Below are positions 47,923-59,105 of a stretch of DNA of 64,000 nt, one piece after another. Position numbers and translations under genes: made by a program. The first letter of the stretch is position 1. Each line of letters begins with the position of its first letter. Origin of the DNA: Doryteuthis pealeii (taxonomy: Eukaryota > Mollusca > Cephalopoda > Myopsida > Loliginidae); assembly GCA_023376005.1 (NCBI GenBank), contig CM042152.1, forward strand, positions 85,761,856-85,825,855, in the 5' to 3' direction. The notes below the pieces were generated by a model. It searched no databases and had not been told where the DNA came from. It saw only the letters and a list, made by a program, of their open reading frames with translations.

Positions 47923-48510
47923 CTTCCCAGTCAGCTGGGGCATTAGAATGCACCGCCTGCATCTCAGCAGAGGGTAAGACTGCCCCAAATGGGGCCACCT
48001 GTTGGCGACCCATGATGCTTAAGGACAGAGTCTTGGTGGATGAGCAGTCCATGACCTGCAACATCCACTTAGACCCTTACTTAGGCTGGACGGGCGTCGG
48101 AGCGGCCCCCTCCGATCAATCGGCTGGTCACATCAAGCCCTAGCACCTATATGATTGTCCCAACCCTATTGCCCTTATGGCAAGCCCCAACTCTTATCAT
48201 ATGGGTGCTAGAAGGCGGTGACTGAGGGTCTACATGTCCTGGGAGTGACGTTAAACTCTATCTGATGGTGAGGTTCCAGTTTGGAGGTTTGAGGAATGTA
48301 GAGCACCCCTTCATCCCATTGCTTCCTGGTCCACTCTGACCCAAAGTAGTAGTACCTGTTAGGGTCCCATTTATGGGTTAAATAGAAAAAACATGAGTTT
48401 ATAAACAATTTGATTATCCATTAAGAATGAATTTATTTCAAAACTTTGTTGGCATTAAATGACCCGTCGAGGTTGATATGCTGTAAAACAAATCAAATCA
48501 AACCAAACCA
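47923..48510 (+). mobile_element. Family C retroposon, long copy with 12-bp TSD
   Basis: Flanked by AACAGTAGATGC at 47,911-47,922 and 48,511-48,522. 588 bp ending in (AAACC)n-like 'aaatcaaaccaaacc'. Best-defined long copy. There is no tRNA-like head, so either a SINE with a non-tRNA head or a 5'-truncated LINE. Confidence 0.88.
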
Positions 48511-48704
48511 AACAGTAGATGCAAATAGGAATGCCTTGTAGATGGTAAATGTTTGACATAGAATGTTTTTAACAAGCTACTGTTAAAAATGGAAGTGAGC
48601 CTAATATTTTATATATTCAAGCCACTGAAACAATGTTTTTAAAGTCATAAAATGTCATTCAAGAGGAGGTGTTATGAAAAACTGTTAGACAACTATAAGC
48701 TGTT

Positions 48705-48708
<4 letters not shown>

Positions 48709-48741
<33 letters not shown>
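48709..48741. repeat. (AT)n microsatellite
   Basis: About 16 units. Confidence 0.9.
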
Positions 48742-48742
<1 letters not shown>

Positions 48743-49001
48743 TTGCAACCTTCTAAAAATAATAGACTCTTCAAATTCAAAAACAACATAAATAAAAGAC
48801 CTAAAAAACGAACTAAAACCAACTCGTATACCCCATGATGATGACTGAAGAAGCAGCCGAAAGTGCTCGGGCTAACAGTATGGGAAATATCCTATTTCAA
48901 TTAGATCCTAACACCAAAAAGATCACCAGACGACTGGAAAAGATACAGATCCAAATAATGAAGAAGTACTCTGTGTTATTCAATAACACATGCCTGAAAA
49001 A

Positions 49002-49005
<4 letters not shown>

Positions 49006-49048
<43 letters not shown>
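49006..49048. repeat. (AT)n microsatellite
   Basis: About 21 units. Together with the run at 48,709 it brackets a 260-bp segment containing 'gactgaagaagcagccgaaag'. Confidence 0.9.
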
Positions 49049-49049
<1 letters not shown>

Positions 49050-49435
49050 CTTTTTTACTACCTAGTTCATCTAATATTTTACCTCCAATATTTGAAAGGA
49101 TATAAAAAACACCTCATTTAGAGATTACATTATTATGGAGTTCAATGTAGACTAAAAAGATTAGTATCTCACTTGAGTATACTTTAGCTCCCAGATATCT
49201 AAACTTCACATAAGACCCAGAAGATTAAAAAAAAAACTTTATAGGAGATATAAGCATGCAAACCATCTAATGAAATACCAACAGAACCCCTCAAAAACTT
49301 AGTGTTCATTGTTTTTTTGACAATACCTGAAAGAAATTGATAAAATTATTTTTTTTATCAACCTCATGAAATTAAGAATTTATAGTAGATGTAGAAGTTA
49401 TCTTCCAGATATAGAAACAATACGATACTCACCAT

Positions 49436-49728
49436 CGCAGTGGGGTTCTAACTACCGTCGAGTTAGTAGACGAGAACAACAGGCAAGCTGTAACTTAATA
49501 CAGTCCTTACATGCTGCTGGCATAATGCAAAGTGGTGGCTGAAGAGTGGGTACTTATCCCTATTCTTACTAACCCTGAAATCCAACAGCCAATCAGAACT
49601 CAGGAAATGAACTTGCCTGAGTTCATAATGGAACAATCCAAAGCTCCATATAAGCCACCTACCAAACTCTAGTTTTAGTCTTGCATTCATATTGTAACAG
49701 AGTGGAATACTTTACACAAAATTCAACA
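49436..49728 (-). mobile_element. Family B LTR with following internal sequence
   Basis: Reverse strand: 'aactaccgtcgagttag' block, CCAAT box 'agccaatcagaac', TGTTG-type start near 49,724-49,728. Internal flank at about 49,390-49,435 matches 46,113-46,157. Confidence 0.75.
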
Positions 49729-50682
49729 GTAGAAAAGAGAACTAGCCAGCAGATCAATCTCCAGAAACAAAGTAGACAGCATGAATTTACTCAGATTTGG
49801 TATTTAGCATAGAGTTAATCAAATCACTTTATAAAAGAGCAGACAAAATCTGAATAATCCTTTTACAATGCTTCATATTCCAGCTACCTTGGAATTGTCA
49901 GGATTAAAAAAAAAAAGGGTTAATCTGAAAACAAAATAAGTATGAAAAATAGGTAGTTTCTTTTCACTAGTGAACCACAGGATAGTACAATTCATTTACA
50001 AAGGAAAAGAAACCACTGCATTTGTTTTCAAAATATATCTTCATATGATAAATATATTGGATAGATGTTTGGAAGTTTAGTACATTGCCATCCTTTATTT
50101 TATTTATTTTTGTGTGTGTGTATTTTCTAACAATATATGATTATATGTTGAGTAGTTACTTCACAAATGATTTTGTTTAAAGTGTTAATAGAGCAATTTT
50201 TTGGTTATGATGTGTGGAGTAATTTCGAATAATGGTTGTTTAAAACATCTGAAATGAATGGGAAATACAAGTTCAGAAAACTCTCTATCTATTTTGCTCC
50301 CAATTTTCATAGACAATTATTTAGATAAAAGCAAACCTTTTTTTCTTCTTTCTTTTTTAAATGCTATAAAAAGATTTGACAATATCAGGTTAAAAAGAGG
50401 TAATTCTACTGACATAAATCCTGTTTAAAATATCTGGGACATTTTGGATAGTAAAATATTGAAAAATGAGAAAAAAAAAGCATATGATGTGCTATCAATG
50501 CAAGCAAGTTTGTTATACAACAAGTGGTTTGGTTTAAAGGCAAAGCCATCCTTGTAGAAGAACAGTAGTGGTACTATTTAATCCATTTTTTTGGGGGGGG
50601 GGGATAAAAGTGTTGTAAGTTGGTTGGCGGTGTTTTTTTATGTAAAATGTAACATCAAAGAAACAAGCAAAAAAAAGTACAA
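49729..50682. other. AT-rich stretch, nothing recognised
   Basis: Contains a T6-G10 run near 50,587. No gene seen. Confidence 0.45.
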
Positions 50683-50687
50683 GTACT

Positions 50688-50996
50688 TATTGAAGTCAGT
50701 AGTTCTACTGTTGGTTTGAATAACAGCAGCTAACAAAGTACCACTTAAGCAGTGTCCAAGACAGTTGGTGTATATATAGAAATCAAGAATGACCCATTCA
50801 TGAATTTGGGTGATTTGGGTCATTCCATTCCTTGAGTTCTCATTGGCTGCTTAATTTGAATGACATTGTGGAGTCTTATATATATCCTGTCATTCTGCAG
50901 TAGACTTTGTGACTATTCGGGTTTGTATTTCAGTTACAATCGTTTGTTGCCTTGTCTTCCCAGTTTGACGGTAATTGGAACTTTAATTATTCTTCA
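50688..50996 (+). mobile_element. Family A solo LTR with 5-bp TSD
   Basis: 309 bp, TATTGAAGTCAG...TTATTCTTCA, flanked by GTACT at 50,683-50,687 and 50,997-51,001. CCAAT-type 'tcattggctgc' and TATATATA boxes, then 'cagtttgacggtaattgg'. Confidence 0.87.
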
Positions 50997-51202
50997 GTAC
51001 TAAACAAAGAAGTTTGAGTTATAACAAAATGTGTATTATAAATTGTATCAATTGAACACAAGTTAGAAAGATGTTTGGTTAATGAATTTTCCTTTTTACA
51101 AAGCTTTATTAAAGTTTTTAAAGCTTACTTATTATAAATTGTATCAATTGAACATAAGTTAGAAATAAGAGTTTTATAATTTGCTTGAAGCATTTTGTAT
51201 AT

Positions 51203-51561
51203 ATTGGTTAGGAGGTTGATTTAGAAGGCTATCAACAATACAGGTGTTTAAAAAAAATAATAATAATATGGTAACAATGGTGTTGTGTGTTAACCTGTAT
51301 TTAATTCTTGAATTTTCGAGATAATATCTCTTTTTCAAAAGATCACTGGAACTGAAGCAGTCTAGTTATGGCATTTATTTTAAAAAGAAATGCCATAACT
51401 AGACTGCTTCAGTTCCAGTGATCTTTTGAAAAAGAGATATTATCTCGAAAATTCAAGAATTAAATACAGGTTAACACACAATATCATTGTTACCGTATTA
51501 TATTATTTTTTTTAAACACCTGTATTGTTGATAGCCTTCTAAATCAACCTCCTAACCAATA
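51203..51561. mobile_element. Palindrome with 174-bp arms
   Basis: Arms 51,203-51,376 and 51,388-51,561 around an 11-bp loop, with only a few differences. On the outward strand each arm has a stem (GAGAT/ATCTC) followed by GAAAA and preceded by a degenerate TTGAAAA. This may be a decayed ribozyme-like core. A 70-bp direct repeat ('gttagaaagatgtttg...') lies on both sides (51,061-51,128 and 51,562-51,630). Confidence 0.85.
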
Positions 51562-51630
51562 AGTTAGAAAGATGTTTGTTTAATGAATTTTCATTTTTAC
51601 AAAGTTTTATTAGTTTTTAAAGCTTACTTG

Positions 51631-51868
51631 TCTTTTTAGTTCTAAGAGGATCGTACTTGTGACCTAATCCCTCCACTTTCTGCCTGCCTCTGTTACTAGA
51701 AATTCTTCTCTCACTCATTCTCAAAATGTCCTTTACCGAGCAGAGGTTTTGAATTTGGCGTTTGGCGTTGGTCAGTCTGGTTTTGTCTATTTTTAGAATA
51801 TGATTCTTTTTCTTTGTTTCTCAAACCTGCTCTAACAAAAATACACAGTTTATGAAACATTACAAGGG
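51631..51868. other. Nothing recognised
   Basis: No repeat family or gene motif. Confidence 0.4.
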
Positions 51869-51990
51869 GTTCATACCTTTCCCAAGGGTATTGGCCTGAC
51901 AGTAAATGTAATAGTGCAGATGGAGTTTGAACTTGCTTATTACAATGTAGCAGTCCACCATGTAATCCACTATGCCATGCACCCCACTCC
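51869..51990 (-). mobile_element. S1-type SINE fragment
   Basis: Reverse strand. 'aatacccttgggaaagg' body block, with a tRNA-like head 'gcatggcatagtgg' and a weak B box. Diverged from other S1 heads. Confidence 0.5.
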
Positions 51991-53084
51991 TTAACAAAAA
52001 GGGATAGATCTGATAAAGTCAATGACTGAAAGAATGAAATCATTAAAACCTGCTAAGTTAGACAAATATTATTGGTATAATGTTTTAGATCATTGAATAA
52101 AAGAGACAGAAAAATAGAATTGTCTGTTTATTTTTGTCATGTATCTGTATACAGCTGATGGTCCTTAGGGAAGCATAACAGAAATCTCCCTACTCAGCCC
52201 CACTGTATTCTCATCCTTGGACTAATTTGTTCTATGGACACGTTCAATATATTAATGGCTTTTTTAAAAAAAATATCATTTGCATGTGTTTCTACATTGA
52301 AAAGTGTCTGGAAGGAAAATATCCTTTTTTTAAAAAAAATTTTTTCTTTTTACCAAATTGAAAGCTTCAGTAATTTTCTGTCATTTTTTTGTTCCTTCTT
52401 TTTGAGTAAGAAAAAAAAAAATAATAAGATACAAAATATGTGTTTTAATGAAATGACACTTTTTGAAAAAAGAGTTTTTTCAAAAAACATCACCAACTTT
52501 GCAGTAGTCAGAAACAGCTTGGCATTTCACCTGACATTGTGTGGCATGTAATGTACGTATCAGTTGTAGATAATAAACAAGATAGATCAGCGATTTGGAC
52601 CAACAAACCACAGAATAGCAATTCACAGCAGTGTCAAGTAAATGCCTTGTTCTCTTGTTTTATGAATTTCTCAAGCATAGACCAAGTATTTGTCAGTTGA
52701 ATTGCTCAGGTAATAAACAAGAGAATAACTCAGAACAATTATTTTGGTACACACGGCTCTGAATGACATCCCTCGAACAAACATTACATGATTTAATAAG
52801 CAGAAACAGAAGTATTTGGCATGGAAATAGTGGAAGAAACATGGATTGTCAGGTGTCTACAGGAAAAGCCAACCAATTCATAAAAAGCATACGAGAAACA
52901 GTCCTGAATCTAACTTGGCACAATGTAATACCAGAGTTTGATGATATCCACAAATAACAAACCCCCATCAAATCAAACAGCCAGCAAAGAAAGAAAGAAA
53001 GAAAAACATCAACTAAATAAAATAATTTCAATGTAGAAATGAGTCTTTCATGAAAATCAAACATCGTCTTTCATCTTTGAGTAG
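51991..53084. other. No recognisable gene or repeat
   Basis: The 105-codon ORF at 52,234-52,551 is a Phe/Lys-rich low-complexity frame with no motif. Confidence 0.45.
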
Positions 53085-53940
53085 ATTATCTATCTACTCT
53101 GATCTGAAGTAAAGCATTGTTATTAATGTGATGAATTATTTGGACTTGTATCCTCATCTTTGTTGTTTTTATTGAAGTCAGTAAGTCTACTGTTGGTTTG
53201 AATAATAGCAGCTAAATACAACTTATATTTGAAGTGAGCACACTCATGTACTCACTCCAAATTCTTTATTCAAAAAATATGAAGTGAATACATGAGTGTG
53301 ACATCACGACTCGGCATATAAGCCGGAAGGTTTAGTTTGGGGGGGAGGGTAACAAAGCTGGTCATACAACTACATGGATCTATTTAGCTAGGCTTACTCG
53401 CCGACCGATCCATTCAAAAATAAACCCGGCATTTTTTCCCCACACAGCCCACTTGCACCAAAATAAACTGTTGCTGTGTGGACTTGATTATTATTGAAGT
53501 CAGTAAGTCTACTGTTAGTTTGAATAACAGCAGCTAAGTACCACTTAAGCAGTGTCCAAGACAGCTGGTATATATAGAAATCAAGAATGACCCATTCATG
53601 AATTTGGGTGATTCCATTCCTTGAGTTCTGATTGACAGCTTGATTTGAATGAGATTGTGGAGTCTTATAAATATTCTGTCATTCTGCAGTAGACTTTGTG
53701 ACTATTCGGATTTGTATTTAAGTTAGAACCGTTTGTTGCCTTGTCTTCCCAGTTCGACGGTAATTGGAACTTTAATTATTCTTCAGTTTTGATCAAATTT
53801 GTTCTACAGGTGCAAAAAAAAAATTCTTTTGTGTGAGTAAACAAATGAATCAAACTTGAAAAACCTGGAGAACCCATAAGCCAAAATATGGTGATCAAAA
53901 CAATCAAGATGAGGATACTAGCTTTAATAATTCATCAAAG
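53085..53940. mobile_element. Foldback-type repeat interrupted by an LTR element
   Basis: 53,085-53,164 and 53,786-53,870 are the two pieces of the sequence that is continuous at 12,217-12,430. The far side ('caatcaagatgaggatac' at about 53,902) is the inverted counterpart of 'gtatcctcatctttg' at 53,149. The LTR element at 53,170-53,785 is inserted between. Confidence 0.6.
53170..53785 (+). mobile_element. Family A composite: partial LTR, SINE H, full LTR
   Basis: The whole 616 bp sits between GTTTT repeats (53,165-53,169 and 53,786-53,790). It contains the first 45 bp of a family A LTR, a family H SINE-like segment (about 53,220-53,420), about 70 bp of unassigned sequence, then a complete LTR (53,492-53,785). 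It could be a highly deleted two-LTR element. Confidence 0.7.
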
Positions 53941-54248
53941 AAAGGATAACTTAAAACTAAAAAAGGATTAGGGCAATAAACCAGTACAAGATTACCTTTA
54001 TGGCGAAGAAAGATCCTCGGAAAAAAGTTAATAGATCTTTATAGCTATTAAACTTAAATTCTGCTGAACCACATACACAAAGTAGTTTTGCAAAGTTTAT
54101 AAAAGTAATTGACTTTAGATGCACTCAGTTGTTTTACTGTTTATCAAGAAACAATAAAAAGGAGAAAACATTGACAGAATATTTTACCTATAAAAGTAAA
54201 TTCTTTTGAAAATCATACCCAAATATAATGGATTTCTTTACTTAACGG

Positions 54249-54288
<40 letters not shown>

Positions 54289-54718
54289 TAAACTTGCAAA
54301 ATTTTCTCCTACAATTCCAATTTTACACATTCCATTCTCAGGTAGGCAGTAAAATGAAAAGAATATATAAAAAGAGGCAATCAATTTTCCTGCTTGAATA
54401 TATATTTTTTTTTTACTCTTCTCTAAAGAGTTAAAAATATTTATCATCCAAACTAGTCAGGTGGCAAATGATAATTTCTTTTGTTCTGGGAATCCTATTA
54501 TGCATAATTTTTCTTTGAAACATTTTTAACTTTAAAGAGGAGAGTAAAAAAAAACCCCACATATTTCAAGCCAGAAAATTGATTGCTTTTTTATTCATTC
54601 TTATCACCTACGTGTAAAACTTGAGTAGGAGGAGAAAATTTCCTGTTTTTAATATTCTATATTAACTTCATATTGCTCTACTTGAAGTGTATTGAGCTCT
54701 GTAATTTTTTATATTATA

Positions 54719-54720
<2 letters not shown>
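53941..54720. other. AT-rich stretch with (AT)n at 54,250-54,290
   Basis: No gene; the AT run has one phase break at 54,281. Confidence 0.5.

Positions 54721-54751
<31 letters not shown>
54721..54751. repeat. (AC)15 microsatellite
   Basis: Uninterrupted AC run. Confidence 0.95.
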
Positions 54752-54753
<2 letters not shown>

Positions 54754-55168
54754 GAGGTAGGTACTGAAAAGTTCTTAGCTTAACTAAGAAGGGAATAATC
54801 GAGAGCCATAAAATGTTTATGCTATTCTGTCTACATATTCATTCCACATTTTAACACACTTGGTATATTGTTTCTTTAGCACATCCCACCAAAAAAAGCA
54901 CTTTCATGGTTGTGCTGAGAACTATTCAGCACTCCCTTGTATATGAAAAGCCTGTGTTATGGGTGTTGCTAAGAATGGTATTTGTATGACACACATTGGA
55001 ATTGGTTGATTTGATCACAATATTTAGCATTATTATTATTTTTGCTATCTGCTACCATTTTCTCATTTGCAATAGGAAGAAAAATGGTGACCCCCATACT
55101 AACTTTTTATACAGATTATGTACGTGAAGAAAAGCAGAGAACTGATTATCCAAAATGTGATAACACAA

Positions 55169-55445
55169 GTATTATCTGCATTATTCGGACTATTGTCCTC
55201 ATCTTCATTGTTATCTGTACAACATTTCGGTCAATGTACCCTCTGACCTTCTTCAGGTATTTCTTGTTGGACTCGGGTGTTTGAAAAAGAAGGTTCCTGA
55301 GTCCAACAAGAAATACCTGAAGAAGGTCAGAGGGTACATTGACCGAAATGTTGTACAGATAACAATGAAGATGAGGACAATAGTCCGAATAATGCAGATA
55401 ATACTAATAATCAAGCCTCATCTAAAAAAAAAAATTCAGAGAAAT
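55169..55445. mobile_element. Foldback family D, copy 2
   Basis: Nearly perfect arms (55,169-55,273 and 55,297-55,407) meeting at 'gactcgggtg'. The right arm reads CTGAAGA, A, GGTCA (55,325-55,329)...TGACC (55,340-55,344), GAAATG. Followed by 'caagcctcatct'. Short ORFs on either strand are by-products. Confidence 0.85.
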
Positions 55446-56050
55446 AGAAGAGAATGTGTTCAATAGTTGGAACAACTTTTCTGCAGATAATCTTAGTATT
55501 ATCAAATTATCCTAATTAAAATCTTGAAACTGATAAAAAAATTACCATAACTATAGAGTTTAATCATTAAAAAATTGAGAATGGTATAAGAATGAGTTTG
55601 TTGATATTCTGTTGGTTATTCAAATCATCTTCAGAAAATTATCAATTTTACACAATATATTGCTGATATTGCTATCTAATTTAAAAACAGTTTTTGTTTG
55701 TTTGTATCAAGCTTGAACAATGTTTTACAAGAAACTTACAAAGGAATTAATCATCATTTTAGTTATAGTAAATAGATAGTTGTCATTATATTATTGGAGT
55801 ATTAAGATTCACTATGGTTTGTCTATGACAGAGCTTTCCAAACTGTCACCAATGATAACTGTTCTTTGTTTAATTATTAAGTACATTTTTTTATTGAATT
55901 ATTTCTGATTGCATACATTTTTTATTACATACATTATGAATTATTTTGAATTATATCTGGCAGGTTAGCAAAACTGTTTCAATTATTTTTTTTATTTTTA
56001 AAAAGTGGTACATATGTAAAAATTTTGAAAAGCTCTAATTTAGGACATAT
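55446..56050. other. AT-rich stretch, nothing recognised
   Basis: No gene or repeat family identified. Confidence 0.45.
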
Positions 56051-56243
56051 GGTTATTTCCTATAACTCCAACATAAACAAAGGGGAACCACTCTTGACCG
56101 ATAAATTATTTATTTGTTTATTGATCTACTAGGAAAAAAAGATAGGGTTAGGGTTTAGAGTTAGTTTAATGGGAAAATAAATAAATAATTTATCAGTCAA
56201 GAGTGGTTCCCCTTTGTTTATGTTGCAGTTATAGGAAATAACA
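56051..56243. mobile_element. Foldback MITE with telomere-like loop
   Basis: Arms of about 67 bp (56,051-56,117 and 56,175-56,243) around a loop with 'tagggttagggttt' (56,142-56,156). Arm sequence is unrelated to the 15.26 kb element. Confidence 0.7.
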
Positions 56244-56505
56244 GGACAGATTAACATTAGAATGAATCCATATGAGCTTGATATTTATTAAGTTGTTTAC
56301 ACTATTTAACGATAAGAAAAATATAAAAAGGAATTATTCTGTGCCAGAAATATTAACTATCATTTAATAAAATAGCTTTAATTTTATAATGAATTAGAAA
56401 CATGAAATAGACATGTTATTTGCTAATTTCAATTGGACTGAATAAAGAATCTTGCTTTGATCTTTTAAACAGATTAACATTTTTTCTTAATACATTTTCC
56501 TTTTT

Positions 56506-56890
56506 AGTATTATTAGCGTTGTTCGGACTATTGTCCCCATCTTCATTGTTATTTGTACAACGTTTCGGCCGATATACCCTCCGGCCTTCTTCTGGTATTT
56601 CTTGTCGGAAACTTCTTTTCGAATTCATGAATTTTCTTGTCGTATTCGGGAACCATCACGGAACTTTGAATCTAACCCTTTATTTATTCCATGGGGCTCC
56701 CGAATATGACAAGAAAATTCCCGAGTCCGAGAAGGTTCCCGAGTCCGACAAGAAATACCTGAAGAAGGCCGGAGGGTATATCGGCCGAAACGTTGTACAA
56801 ATAACAATAAAGATGGGGACAATAGTCCGAACAATGCTAATAATACTAATCTTCAAGCCTCATCTCAAACATTCAGAGAAATATTTTCCT
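56506..56890. mobile_element. Foldback family D, copy 3
   Basis: Inverted arms around a centre with 'ctttgaatctaacccttt'. The right arm has CTGAAGA (56,759-56,765), A, GGCCG (56,767-56,771)...CGGCC (56,782-56,786), GAAACG. Ends with 'caagcctcatctcaaacatt'. The 171-codon ORF across it is a foldback by-product. Confidence 0.85.
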
Positions 56891-57622
56891 TTTTATTTTT
56901 TTTTATTTCACTTTTACACGTTCTTTTATTTCTGATTTCATTGTTCTAGTTTTAATCTTTGAAACTTTAATTTATTTCTGATTACCTTTTGTTTTTATAA
57001 TTTCCATCCTTTTTTATTTTTATTTCAATGATAATTTTTCTTCAAGATTATTAGAAGTTTTTTTATTTTGTGTGGTGTAGCATTCTTTATTCTTCAATTT
57101 TGGATAAAAACAGCCAGGATATTGATCCAGCATCAATAGTTTAATACTTTGGCTGTTCATATCCAATCCATATTTGACTAATCCCAAAAGGAACGTAGCA
57201 TGCGATGAGAAATATGTGTCATCTTGGATATCCTCAATAAGAGGAAATGAAATCTTCAATTGTGGCTCTAAATATCTTGTTCAAATGATAAATATAGAAT
57301 ATATTGTTTTTCAAAATGGCTGTCCAGAGAGTTTGCTGTCAGATATATTTGGGACTTAGGTCAGCCAGACATGACAGTATAAATATTTCACACGGACAAA
57401 GAAAAGATATTTCTAGAGTTAGAAATCTTGGTTCATTCAGGATGCATGTATTAGTCAAAGATATTAATGATGCCCCCTTTTGAAAATAAGAAGCTTGTCA
57501 AATTTGGTTCTCCTCTTCTGAGACAGGCACCTGCCATCAATCTCTCTCTCTTATCAAGTAGATACTGTGCCTGAGACAGCACTCATGGGGGGAAATTAAC
57601 AAAAATCCGGATTCTGAAAGAA

Positions 57623-57624
<2 letters not shown>
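56891..57624. other. No recognisable gene or repeat
   Basis: T-rich, with two short overlapping ORFs on opposite strands near 57,020-57,360 and no motif. Confidence 0.45.

Positions 57625-57660
<36 letters not shown>
57625..57660. repeat. T36 homopolymer
   Basis: Uninterrupted T run followed by CCCC. May be the tail of a reverse-strand retroposon, but no element is recognised next to it. Confidence 0.9.
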
Positions 57661-57765
57661 CCCCATCGTTGAATTCAGCTCTTGAACCAAAATATTAGTT
57701 TCATTTCAATAGCTTTACCCTATAAATATGAAATGGAATCAAATTGAATTCTTAGATGTTAAATG

Positions 57766-57896
57766 TAGGATTGGAACGAAAATCATGTCCGATACAAAAT
57801 ATTATTTATTCAACCAATAAAGAAAACATGTCTTTATTGGTTAAATAAATGCTACTTTATTTATTATTATTAGACAAGACTTTCGTTCCAATCCTA
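57766..57896. mobile_element. 131-bp MITE-like inverted repeat
   Basis: Ends TAGGATTGGAACGAAA and TTTCGTTCCAATCCTA, with inner complementary 'ttattcaaccaataaaga' blocks. Family C copy 57,906 is inserted at its right edge, its TSD overlapping the MITE end. Confidence 0.7.
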
Positions 57897-57905
57897 TACA
57901 TTAGA

Positions 57906-58437
57906 CACCTATATGATTTTCCCAACCCTATTGCCCTTATGGCAAGCCACAACCCTTTTTATCATATGGGTGCTAGAAGGCAGTGGCTGCGGGTCTACAT
58001 ATCCTGGGAATGACGTTAAACTCTATCTGATGGTGAGGTTCCAGTTTTGGAGGTTTGGGGAATGTGGAGCACCCCATTCATTACCATTGCTCCCTGATCC
58101 ACTCTGACCCGGAGTGGTAGTACCTGTTAGGGTCCCATCTATGGGTTAAATAGAAAAACATGAGTTGATAAACAAAATTGTATTATCCATTAAGAATTGA
58201 TTTATTTCAAAACTTTATCGGCATTAAATGACCCACTGAGGTTGATATGCCGATTAAATTGTTTATACATACTTCACAAAAGTGATAGTAATACAATAAC
58301 CAAATAGTAAAAAATAACTAAAACTTATACAAAATCTGAATATATTTTTTATTAATCTTCTAAACTAGTTGATGGCCAAACTTTTGGTGCATTGCAGGTG
58401 ATATGCCGTAAAACCAAACAAACCAAACCAAACCAAA
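57906..58437 (+). mobile_element. Family C retroposon carrying extra 3' sequence, 13-bp TSD
   Basis: Flanked by CCTATACATTAGA (57,893-57,905 and 58,438-58,450). After the usual 'gaggttgatatgccg' (to about 58,251) it holds about 145 bp that match the flank of the 40.9 kb copy, then a second 'gtgatatgccgtaaaacc' and an (AAACC)n tail. Confidence 0.85.
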
Positions 58438-58450
58438 CCTATACATTAGA

Positions 58451-58900
58451 GGGAGAAAAGTTTTTAAAAACTTTTTGTTCTTTTTCCTTTTTCTTTGTTG
58501 ATGATTTTTACTTCTTTGATTTCCTTTCTTCAGTTCTTCTTTTGTATATTTCTGTTTCTACTGATAATTCTATAATTCTGTATTCATATTTGAGGAAAAA
58601 CAACCAAAAGAATCTTCGAAAAAATTGAAAATATGCAATTATCAGCATTTCAAATACGTAGTGAAAAATGATCATAGGTTTTGATCTACTTAGCATATGC
58701 AGCTGGATTTTCTTTTTCAGGCTGCTTAATGCAAGAATCATTGACAACATTTAGATTTATCTATAGAATGAAAAGTTCCATATTCTTTCAGGACTTAGTC
58801 AATCATAATTCTTGACTGTAATTTGCACTGAAATTATTAAACTCAATAATTGTTCTTGAAAAAGATCATGGAGTGTTTTCCTGTTGCCTTCACAATGATT
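58451..58900. other. AT-rich stretch, nothing recognised
   Basis: No gene or repeat family identified. Confidence 0.45.
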
Positions 58901-58904
58901 TAAA

Positions 58905-59105
58905 TTCAGAGTTGTCTCTTTCCTAGACTGGTTGCCACCTCCACAGCTAATAAACAATCAGCTCAGCTATTTTTAACTGGGGGGGGGGAGACATAGATTC
59001 ATGCCTTTTCTCAGAGGCATGAATTGAAAGTGAAAGGTGTGAAGTGAACACAAACAACTTTAGCCAGAGTTTGAATTTAGTTTGCAGATTCTATTTTCCA
59101 TACCA
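58905..59105 (-). mobile_element. Diverged S1-type SINE
   Basis: Reverse strand: 'cctagactggttgcc' and 'attcatgccttttctcagagg' blocks, weak B box 'gccagagtttgaat', and a G9 run inside. Old copy. Confidence 0.5.

Noticed and set aside
48835..48990. CTGAAGA...GAAAG motif between two (AT)n arrays
   Set aside because: Looks like a ribozyme core at first, but no stem II can form between CTGAAGA and GAAA, and stem I does not pair.
56420..56935. 171-codon ORF, the longest in the window
   Set aside because: It runs through both arms of foldback family D. The peptide is the read-through of an inverted repeat and has no domain.
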